Assembly (NCBI RefSeq): GCF_027942865.1
Contig: NC_134521.1
Coordinates: 1,087,501 to 1,151,500, forward strand
DNA: 64,000 nucleotides
Direction: 5' to 3'
Source of the DNA: Odontesthes bonariensis
Lineage: Eukaryota; Chordata; Actinopteri; Atheriniformes; Atherinopsidae
The first letter of the stretch is position 1. The number at the start of each line of letters is the position of its first letter. A program made the position numbers and the translations under genes. The notes beneath the pieces were generated by a model. It made no database searches. It was not told where the DNA came from and saw nothing but the letters and a program-made list of their open reading frames with translations. This document shows, piece by piece, positions 55,967 through 64,000 of the stretch.

Positions 55967-56744
55967 TTTGTTTCCAGACCCAAGCGTCTCAGCCTGCAGT
56001 TACTGCTGTCGGCCTCTGTGGGGCAGTGTTGCTTCTGAGGACTTCATCCCTGTGTTTGATCTGTCAGGATGAAATTCTAGAGATTTCACTTTGTGCGATT
56101 TTTCATTTTCTCATTCAGCAAATTTAAAGGAACAGTTGGACGTTTTAGAGCCACTCCATGGTGTTTCCTGAGGGCAACGGCCTCATGTTTGTGTGTGAAG
56201 TGTGGGAGCTGGAGTCCAGATGTGGGCAGCTGGGCATGTAAATACAGAACCGCAGGGGTCTTCCAACAAGCCGGCAGACGAGCTGCCTTCATATCATTTA
56301 AACCATCATTACGAGCATGAACTCATGACAGCCTGACTTTTAATTCCACTTCTAATAGTTTAGTTTACTGTAGCAGAGACGACTCTGGATATAGAAATAA
56401 AGTCACAGAGAACAACGGACTTCTCCCAGAGAACCACCAGTTAATTATCGGCACGATGGAACTCCCTTTACCTCGTTTTATGAGAGCTACTGTATTATTT
56501 TCTTTTTAAAATCAGCTCTGGTTTTACTTATGTTTTCACTTTTGATTGGTAATTACTGAAAATAAAATGTGAAAAAGAAAGTCTTTCATTTCTAAAATGT
56601 TATGTATTTGTACAAAGTGATGAAAATAATCTGTTCCAGGTGTTAAAAGGAGATAAATCCGTCCTCAAAACAGCAAAACACAGAAGCAGAGAGTTAAAAA
56701 AGTAAGCAGAAGTTCTGTCAATTTATTCAGCTGTGAGTTAACAC
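55967..56744. other. Intergenic, nothing recognised
   Basis: Unique sequence. Small frames near 56093-56320 lack recognisable similarity. Confidence 0.5.
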
Positions 56745-56960
56745 AATGCCAAGGAGGAAAGACATCAGCAACGATCTCAGAGAAGCATCAACCTGGGAAG
56801 GGTTAAAGGGCCATTTCCAAACTATCTGGAGTCCATCGTTCTACAGAGTGAAAGATTATTCACAAGTGGAAAACATTCAGGAGTGGACGTCTCCAGCAAG
56901 GTCACCCCAAGGTCAGAAACCCAAGAGCTACATCTCAGACTCTGCAGGCCTCAGTTAGCA
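56745..56960 (+). pseudogene. Tc1/mariner transposase N-terminal remnant
   Basis: Starts MPRRKDISNDLREA and includes SPSFYRVKDYSQ and PRSPQG-type pieces, resembling a deleted fish Tc1-like transposase N-terminus. It ends SDSAGLS; the DDE domain is absent. The 32-bp array begins directly after. Confidence 0.6.
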
Positions 56961-56974
56961 TGTTTTTTTTTGCA

Positions 56975-57955
56975 AAAAGTAAGTCCTGTAAACAAACACA
57001 AAGGGTCCCCGTAAGTCCTGTAAACAAACGCAAAGGGTCCCCGTAAGTCCTGTAAACAAACGCAAAAGGTCCCCGTAAGTCCTGTAAACAAACGCAAAGG
57101 GTCCCCGTAAGTCCTGTAAACAAACGCAAAGTGTCCCCGTAAGTCGTGTAAACAAACGCAAAGGGTCCCCGTAAGTCCTGTAAACAAACGCAAAGGGTCC
57201 CCGTAAGTCCTGTAAACAAACACAAAGGGTCCCCGTAAGTCCTGTAAACAAACGCAAAGGGTCCCCGTAAATCCTGTAAACAAACGCAAAGGGTCCCCGT
57301 AAGTCCTGTAAACAAACGCAAAAGGTCCCCGTAAGTCCTGTAAACAAACGCAAAGGGTCCCCGTAAGTCCTGTAAACAAACGCAAAGTGTCCCCGTAAGT
57401 CATGTAAACAAACGCAAAGTGTCCCCGTAAGTCGTGTAAACAAACGCAAAGGGTCCCCGTAAGTCGTGTAAACAAACGCAAAGGGTCCCCGTAAATCCTG
57501 TAAACAAACGCAAAGGTCCCCGTAAGTCCTGTGAACAAACGCAAAGGGTCCCCGTAAGTCGTGTAAACAAACGCAAAGGTCCCCGTAAGTCGTGTAAACA
57601 AACACAGTCTCCCCGTAAGTCGTGTAAACAAACGCAAAGTCTCCCCGTAAGTCCTGTAAACAAACGCAAAGTCTCCCCGTAAGTCCTGTAAACAAACGCA
57701 AAGGGTCCCCGTAAGTCGTGTAAACAAACGCAAAGGGTCCCCGTAAGTCGTGTAAACAAACGCAAAGGGTCCCCGTAAGTCGTGTAAACAAACGCAAAGG
57801 GTCCCCGTAAGTCGTGTAAACAAACGCAAAGGGTCCCCGTAAGTCGTGTAAACAAACGCAAAGGGTCCCCGTAAGTCCTGTAAACAAACGCAAAGGTCCC
57901 CGTAAGTCCTGTAAACAAACGCAAAGGGTCCCCGTAAATCCTGTAAACAAACACG
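56975..57955. repeat. 32-bp minisatellite with forkhead motif
   Basis: About 30 units of GTAAGTCCTGTAAACAAACG plus CAAAGGGTCCCC. Variants cctg/cgtg, aggg/agtg/aggt. Each unit contains TGTAAACAAAC, a forkhead consensus. Open frames are artefacts of the period. Confidence 0.96.
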
Positions 57956-58790
57956 TTCAAACAGAATGATTCTGATTTTATAATGTAATGAAGACATTAG
58001 AATGATGTAATTTAATGTTTTATTATATTTATTCAAATTGTTACGCTAGACAAAGATAATTCATGACAAAACAAACACTGCAGAGCAATAAAATAGTTAT
58101 TATATGTAAAAGAAATGAAACCATAAGTCACTTTTGTCATGAAAACAACAGTTTTTAAGATAAATGGAACATTGTAAAATAGACCAGCTTTGTTTGACAG
58201 TTTGATGTTTTTTTCTGGATTATTTCAGACAAACGAGAGTAAAAAATAAAATATTCTGCTAAAGTAAAGATGAAAAACATCAGATTTGTAGTTTCTGCCC
58301 GTCAGATCGAGCAACACGGATGAAACAAAGATGGCCGAACATGAGACGTCTCGTCGTGTGTTTTTTATTAGAACTGAAGGGAAGATTGTCTTAATCTGCT
58401 GAATAACTCAACTTTATTTATAAAGCCCTTTAAAACAGCTGTGGCTGAAACAAAGTGCTGCACATGAGTAACAGCTCGAAGTATAAGTTATAAAACATAA
58501 GACACTAAACATTCAGTTAATCTCTAACAGTTCAATCCTTAAATGTCATTCATTCATTAAAGAAAACATCAGATTTGTGGTTTCTGCCCGTCAGATCGAG
58601 CAACACGGATGAAACAAAGATGGCCGAACATGAGACGTCTCATCGTGTGTTTTTTATTAGAACTGAAGGGAAGATTTAACCTGTTGAATAAGACACTAAA
58701 CATTCAGTTTATCTCTAACAGTTCAGTCCTGTTCCCTTCACAATAAAAGCACAGCAAAGATGTGTTAGTAGCTGCGATGCACCACTCGGC
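57956..58790. other. hsp30 3' flank with a duplicated segment
   Basis: 58273-58395 and 58568-58676 are nearly identical (CATCAGATTTGTRGTTTCTG through ATTAGAACTGAAGGGAAGAT). The first copy is followed by a retroposon tail-like piece (about 58405-58510). Confidence 0.75.
58653..58658 (-). terminator. hsp30 candidate polyadenylation signal
   Basis: AATAAA on the minus strand, about 135 bp past the stop. It lies inside the duplicated 3' segment. Confidence 0.6.
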
Positions 58791-59450
58791 TCAGTTTTTC
58801 TCAGCAGGGAGGCTCTCTGTGGTGGTGCTCTGCTCCGACGCCCCGCTGGTGGAGGAGCTGGAGGTGGAGGTGGAGGTTAGGGCCGGGGCGGAGGCCACGC
58901 TGATGGGGACGATCCGCTCCTTCCCGTCGGGCAGCGCCCTCTCCCGGGGGGCCTGGATCTGCAGCCGGCCCCCCAGCAGCGAGCAGGTGACGGTGTCGGC
59001 GCTGACGCCCTCGGGCAGCTGGAACTCCTGCCTGAACTCCTGGCTGCTGTAGGAGCAGCAGCCCGCCCCGTCCTCCTGCTTCCTCTCCGTCCGGCCGCTC
59101 ACCCGCAGCTTCCGGCCCACCTGTTTGACGGACAGCTCCTCCGGGGAGAACTCCTGGGTGTCCAGGCTGAGGGCGAAGCCGCCCCCGTCCTGCCCCAGCT
59201 CCTGGAAGGCGATGGGCCGGAAGCCCCCCGCGGAGAGGGACGTGGGGTCGATCTCCTGGAAGATCTGGTGGTGCAGCCGCTCCATGTACTCCATGTTCTG
59301 CCGCATCTCCTGCATGTGCTGCAGCATCTCCTGCTCCATGCGGTAGAAGAGCGGCCGGGCCTCGGGCCACAGGCTGCGCACCGGCCAGTGCAGGTCCAGG
59401 AAAGGCCGGAGGGGGAGGTGGGCCGGCTGGAAGGCGCTGGGACACAACAT
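58791..59450 (-). CDS. hsp30: hsp30-type small heat shock protein
   Basis: Hsp30 proteins are cytosolic small heat shock chaperones of fish and amphibians that hold unfolding proteins during heat stress. One intronless frame of 219 residues, start ATG at 59448-59450, stop TGA at 58791-58793. The N-terminal arm has RPLFYRMEQEMLQHM and ERLHHQIFQEID. The alpha-crystallin domain spans about residues 88-170 with FALSLDTQEFSPEELSVKQ, GRKLRVSGR, FRQEFQLPEGVSAD and the closing GRLQIQAPRE. A Ser/Thr-rich tail follows (about 190-213). The start was preferred over the longer in-frame extension because TATA and heat shock motifs lie just upstream. Single-exon structure fits the family. Orthology to a particular fish hsp30/hspb copy is not resolved. 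Confidence 0.93.
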   Translation of the reverse strand: MLCPSAFQPAHLPLRPFLDLHWPVRSLWPEARPLFYRMEQEMLQHMQEMRQNMEYMERLHHQIFQEIDPTSLSAGGFRPIAFQELGQDGGGFALSLDTQEFSPEELSVKQVGRKLRVSGRTERKQEDGAGCCSYSSQEFRQEFQLPEGVSADTVTCSLLGGRLQIQAPRERALPDGKERIVPISVASAPALTSTSTSSSSTSGASEQSTTTESLPAEKN

Positions 59451-59506
59451 CCTGTTTGCTTTGCTTTGGTTTGGGAGGTCTGACCCAGCCTCTGTCTGCC
59501 TGCTGC

Positions 59507-59513
59507 TTTTATA
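59507..59513 (-). promoter_or_regulatory. hsp30 TATA box
   Basis: TATAAAA on the minus strand, about 57 bp upstream of the start codon. Confidence 0.75.
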
Positions 59514-59548
59514 CGCCGACACCAGAACCAGAACCACTCCCACAGCCG

Positions 59549-59556
59549 GAAAGTTC
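59549..59556 (-). promoter_or_regulatory. hsp30 heat shock element
   Basis: GAAAGTTC (GAAnnTTC) about 36 bp upstream of the TATA box, with further GAA/TTC blocks nearby (59525-59533, 59565-59567). This fits HSF1 control. Confidence 0.65.
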
Positions 59557-59667
59557 CAGCAGCATTCCTGCGCCTGTGCGTCTGTGCGCTCACCTGCTTT
59601 ATTAAGACTGTGACCGAGGAAGAGACGGGAATAGAACAAAGCTGAGACGTGCCGGCATGTGGCAGCT

Positions 59668-59669
<2 letters not shown>

Positions 59670-59702
<33 letters not shown>
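59670..59702. repeat. (CA)n microsatellite
   Basis: About 16 CA units, 220 bp upstream of the hsp30 start. Confidence 0.97.
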
Positions 59703-59704
<2 letters not shown>

Positions 59705-59927
59705 ATGCCAGTCTTTGTGAGGATCATCACTGACACGACACATTCCCCGGTTCCTAAAACCAGAACCAATCAGAACCGAGTCTGAACTCTCCAAGTCCTG
59801 AGAACAAACAGCGGCCGTACTGAAACACTTACTGAGGCTGCCATGATTCTTCATGACTTAAACCTCGTTTCTACTCTTCAGAACGGTACGGGTCGAGTCT
59901 CTTTGGGGTCAGCTTTTGGGTTACAGA

Positions 59928-60115
59928 CATGGGAACGGGTTCCATGGTAACGGGTTCCATGGGACCGGGTTCCATGGGACCGGGTTCCATGGTAACGGGA
60001 TCCATGGTAACGGGATCCATGGTAACGGGATCCATGGTAACGGGTTCCATGGTAACGGGATCCATGGGACCGGGATCCATGGTAACGGGATCCATGGTAA
60101 CGGGTTCCATGGGAC
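59928..60115. repeat. 15-bp minisatellite with CCATGG and GGATCC palindromes
   Basis: About 12 units of TCCATGGTAACGGGW or TCCATGGGACCGGGW. All six frames are open, a consequence of the 15-bp period. Confidence 0.95.
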
Positions 60116-62006
60116 CGATACGCTTTGGTGGGAAACACTGAAATAAGTGAACCGGACTGAACCGACCCGTACCGGACTGCAGAGTGGGAACACGCCATAA
60201 AACTCCTGGATGTTTCCTGTAACCAGTTTAAAGCTCCACCTGTCTGAATAAGCAGAGCTACAGGGAGCTGGTTTGTTTCCACCAACATCATTTATTGTTA
60301 ATGTAAAAACAAACAAACACATTTAGAAGTTAAGCCTGTAGTTAAGTTATATATGTTGGACTCCCTGTACGACTTCCTCTGGAGCTTTTCCTTCGGTGGA
60401 CTGATGTCCTTTTACAGTAGCGACCTCTACAGTTTAGGATGAGGACTGCACCTCACACAGCAGCCAATACAATGATTATAACTGCAGTTAAATGACCTTC
60501 TGTACCTTTTGAGGAATAATTTTGGTCCTCATTTTACAATCAGCAGTTATTTCCTGCTAGCTGCCACGCTACATGCTAACCATGAACTACTTTCATGTTT
60601 AGTCACTCACTAAATTAGCTTTTATCCATACCTGAGTGCTCATGAGACATTAATAAACACATAAACTACCTTTTTTAGGCCGTTACTCCATCTCTTGCCC
60701 TCCCTAAGCTGTCAAAGCCAGCTTCTAACATCTGAGTCACATCTGACCAACATGACATAACCAAGTTAGGCCGAGCTCATGTACTTTGGTCTTTGGTTTT
60801 GATTCAATTCAATTCAAAATGTATTTATGTAGCACATTAAAACAACCTCAGCTGACCAAAGTGCTTCACAACAGCAACTGCATCACAAGAGAGTCATCAA
60901 TAAAAGCAATAAGAAGGACTTCATCACAGATGAAAATAAAATTGGAGATAAAATTAGCAATAAAATAACAGTAACAATAAAAGTAGCAAATTCCTGCACA
61001 TCAAAAAGATTTGGCCTGGCGTTGGACACAAAACATTAGCATAGCCAGTGGAAGTCACAATTCATGCTAGCTGTTTATGCTTAGCAAGCATCCAGAAGGT
61101 GTTGTTATTGGGGGGAAAAAATGCCTGTGAAACATTACCTAAGGTGTGTTTTGATATTTTAGCTCTTTTTATAACTTCATTGTGAAGAAATAATTAAAAA
61201 TGAATTAAACTGAGTGAGCTGTGTGTTGTTGAATTTAGTAGGAAACAGTCATCCTCCAGGTTAAGTCTCTGAGCAGGCAGCTCTATTTTTACTCTTTACC
61301 ATGTTAACACTGCCCGCTCTTCCCGCCCTTCCATCCCAGCCAATAGGATCGCTCCTCGATCCGCTCTGAGCCAATCAGCCTGTCAGCTGACAACTCGGTG
61401 AGTCTGTCGCCTCTTCAGTTGACGTGACGTGTCGGCGTCAACGTAAACATCATCCGGACTCATCAACGTTAAATCACGTCGGGGTGAAAAAATGCTCTGA
61501 GAAAGGAGCTAAAAAAGGGGGGAGAGGAAGAGATCCTCCGAGGTCGACTTAGTTCTAACAATGTAGAGCCAAAGCAGGACTTCCGCCAAAGGTTCTGACA
61601 ACAACTGACCGTTAGTGGAAGGTTAATATCGGCGCCATTTTAGAATTGTTCCCAGTAACAGGCAGACGTGATCGGTCTGTGCCGCCATTAAAAGTCAAAG
61701 TATCACCCAGAAAATACAGAATAATGAAACATCAGAGACATTTTTCCCTGCAGCGGCATCCAGGCGGCATCTCTGTGTTTTATGGAAGATTCTGAGTTTT
61801 AAGTTAGTCGCGTTCTCCCGCAGTGAGCTGGACTCGAACCTACGACCTGCCGGACAGAGCTCTGACGCACCCGACGATCAGAAATCCGATCGCGATTTCT
61901 GATCATTTGTGTTGATTAATACTTATTTTGTGTGTATTACTAAGAACATGGCTGTAGCTTTAGGATTATATGCCCCCAATGACAAGTAATGCTTATCTTA
62001 TATTCT

Positions 62007-62047
<41 letters not shown>

Positions 62048-62198
62048 GTGCCCTCAAAGACTGATCAGAGGCTCAGTCATAGGAGGGTAATTTTAGTTGT
62101 TTTTCTGTAAACATCAGTGATTTAGTTTATCTGATTGGTTTTGATGTTTGGAAGGGAAAGATTTTTGTATTTTGTTTTTACATTCATTTAAATCATTT
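60116..62198. other. Sparse intergenic region
   Basis: Retroposon tail-like sequence at about 60800-60995 (TATTTATGTAGCACATTAAA; AAAGTGCTTCACAACAGC). A GC-richer stretch at about 61310-61640 has two CCAAT boxes (61340, 61371) and could be an unassigned promoter. (AAT)n at about 62011-62043. No coding exon seen. Confidence 0.45.
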
Positions 62199-62345
62199 TA
62201 TTTGTTTCTCTTTATATTCTTTTATGTATTTTAATGCTTCTTGCACTCCCTGCTGCAATGCTTTTATCTTATGTAAAGCACTTTGAACTGTTTGTACATG
62301 AAATGTGCTATATAAATAAATTTGATTTGATTTGATTTCAGGTGA
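62199..62345 (+). mobile_element. Retroposon 3' end, shared with 21.7 kb
   Basis: CTCCCTGCTGCAATGCTTTT and AAAGCACTTTGAACTGTTTG, ending in ATTTGATTTGATTTGATTT. Followed at 62350-62600 by another tail (TACTTTATTCATCCCAATTT). Confidence 0.65.
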
Positions 62346-62873
62346 AATATGAACAAGGATAGATAGATAAGTACTTTATTCATCCCAATTTGGGATATTG
62401 TTGTTGCAGCAGCAGCGTACATTTAACAAGCAAATAGAATAAATAGAATAGAAATAGAGAATAAACATCAGCTATATACAAATCTACAGTATGAAGAGTA
62501 GGGTAAATAATAATAATAGTAATAATAATGAACATCAGTAAACTAAATAAAATAAAACAGATTTGTACATTTAACAATAAAGGTAAAAATAAATTTAACT
62601 GAGCAGACTGAACCAATAAGAAATATGGGGTATGTGGATAAATATGGATGCATTGTCAACTTCAGATTTGAAGTATTTTATTTAAATAAATGCTGAAAAA
62701 TGACCTGAAACACCATGTTTGCCTGATGTTGAATATATTTCCATCCATGCAGGCTGCCTGTGTGACCAGTTAAACCTGCAACCTGCACCTGATAAAGTCA
62801 GAATCATTTTCTAAATGTGAGTAAATACTTCAGGCCGGAGTTAAGGACCGTACTGGTGTCATGACATCACACC

Positions 62874-62956
62874 GTCAGGATGGCCGAGCGGTCTAAGGCG
62901 CTGCGTTCAGGTCGCAGTCTCCCCTGGAGGCGTGGGTTCGAATCCCACTTCTGACA
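62874..62956 (+). tRNA. tRNA-Leu (CAG)
   Basis: GTCAGGA acceptor strand pairs with TTCTGAC (one G-T). A box TGGCCGAGCGG; anticodon stem CTGCG/CGCAG with anticodon CAG at 62908-62910; a long class II variable arm; B box GGTTCGAATCC; discriminator A. The CCA end is not encoded, as expected. A T7 run starting near 62963 provides the Pol III terminator. Appears functional. Confidence 0.96.
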
Positions 62957-63814
62957 GCTCCTTTTTTTCTTCTTTTACTACCAACCCCAAGCCGTGGCAA
63001 ATTCCAACCGTCAAAGTTTCAATAAACCAAAGATTGTAAAAAATAAATAAAGAAACAGCAAACACAGAATGTGAACCTACTCAACAAGTTTAATTTAATT
63101 TATTTTATTTTATTTCAGGAGCTGAAACGTGTGTTTGTCCTCTGAGCTGACATGGATGCAACGTTATGTCTTCTTTTTTTATCCTGCCTGTTTCGGCTTT
63201 ATGTTGTACCAATGCTCTGCTGCTGAACTTTATTCTTACAGTACCTACGGTGTGTCTTTCAATCCACTTCAATCAGACATCTTAGCATGTTGTGCTGTCA
63301 GTTACGGTTTCTGTGTTCTCCACTAGGTGGCGCCCCTGTGAGGCAAGGCAAGGAAAGTTTTTTTGTACAGCACAATTCAACTACAGGGCGATTCAAAGTG
63401 CTTTACAGATACATTAAAACAGTATAAATTAAAATTTAAATCATGCTTTTTAACAAAAAAGAAAGAAAGTTAAAATGTGATTAAGTTTTGAAACTCAAGC
63501 TTCAGATTTCTTCAGATTCTGTAGCATAAAACTTTTCTAGTCCATTTTCAAAGGTTTTTTTTCTCCCTCTTTCTACAGAAGAAAAGGAAACACGAAGTAC
63601 TGAAATGTACTCGATTCAGAATTTTTCTGTCATTTCCTCGTCCTTTAGTCACACGATGGCTGGTACAGTCCCGGCATCCCAGCCTACATGTTGGGAGGGT
63701 CCTCAGGTGAGGCCCTGAACCCCGATGTGTTCCTCACCTGGAAGTCTCTTTGGATGAGAGCGTATCCTCGATGACGGTCATGCAAACATGGAATGAAAGT
63801 CGTATCACTAGAGC
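62957..63814. other. Intergenic, retroposon tail near 63345
   Basis: AGGCAAGGCAAGGAAAGTTT and ATTCAAAGTGCTTTACAG (63342-63410) are a common fish retroposon tail. No gene recognised. Confidence 0.45.
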
Positions 63815-64000
63815 TAGGGATGGGAATCGAACCCGGTTCTTGTTGAGAACCGGTTCCCAGTGTTTCAATTCCTTGGAATCGTTTGGCGATTTTGCAAACG
63901 ATTCCCGTATCGATTCCACTGGGCGCGAATGACGTCACCACGCAACGTTGCGTGGTGAGTCCAGCGCAGCCAGCAGCCAACAGTAAACATGGCGCCCAAG
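63815..64000 (+). mobile_element. hAT/ZBED-type element, 5' end, cut by window edge
   Basis: Starts TAGGGATGGGAATCG and is nearly identical to 28941-29129, including the AACATGGCGCCCAAG transposase start. It continues beyond the window, so it could be a longer, even autonomous, copy. Confidence 0.82.

Noticed and set aside
56951-58036. 361-codon repeat protein (LRGPFAFVYRTYGDP type)
   Set aside because: 32-bp array giving several overlapping frames; no gene structure.
59451-59702. N-terminal extension of hsp30 upstream of 59450
   Set aside because: In frame only by chance; it runs through the TATA box, heat shock element and a CA microsatellite.
61815-61860. tRNA-like 3' half on the minus strand (GGTTCGAGTCC B box)
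   Set aside because: No A box, acceptor pairing or anticodon arm could be built; at most a decayed tRNA fragment.

Overview
This is nuclear DNA from a ray-finned fish, probably a percomorph teleost. The evidence is four intron-containing vertebrate genes with clean GT-AG splice sites, one intronless fish-type hsp30, a tRNA-Leu, fish-style hAT, Tc1, TTAA-flanked and LINE elements, and an extreme load of minisatellites. By eye, roughly a third of the 64 kb is tandem repeat.

Layout: (1) 1-11.2 kb holds the 5' half of lcp2 (SLP-76, T-cell adaptor) on the minus strand, running off the left edge; seven exons are placed by hand and the introns carry three minisatellites and three hAT-type elements. 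(2) 11.2-17 kb is intergenic, with a LINE remnant collapsed onto a 55-bp array, a TTAA-flanked inverted-repeat element and a MITE. (3) 17.06-21.5 kb holds zmat2 (tri-snRNP zinc finger protein), minus strand, complete in six exons. (4) 23.2-33.2 kb holds an SLBP-family gene, most like slbp2 (histone mRNA stem-loop binding), plus strand, eight exons, divergent from zmat2. (5) 34.2-38.3 kb holds a LINE C-terminus abutting a 2.7-kb minisatellite and a 0.95-kb polypyrimidine tract. (6) 38.3-51.6 kb holds fam53c, plus strand: a CpG-rich 5' region, a 4.3-kb minisatellite in the 5' intron, then four exons containing coding sequence. (7) 51.6-58.7 kb is 3' flank with MITEs, a Tc1 fragment and a 32-bp array. 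(8) 58.8-59.5 kb holds an hsp30 small heat shock gene on the minus strand with TATA box and heat shock element. (9) 60-64 kb is sparse, with tRNA-Leu(CAG) at 62.87 kb and the start of another hAT element at the right edge.

The genes are ordinary vertebrate genes and do not form a pathway. The unusual part is the repeat biology. Nearly every long intron has its own private minisatellite. Several arrays are built from, or sit inside, transposon sequence (LINE, hAT, a piggyBac-like end). Several repeat units contain perfect transcription-factor consensus motifs (E-box CAGCTG, DR1, forkhead, GC box). The fam53c start codon appears to be separated from its reading frame by 5 bp. Most long open frames in this window are artefacts of repeats whose unit is open in several frames.
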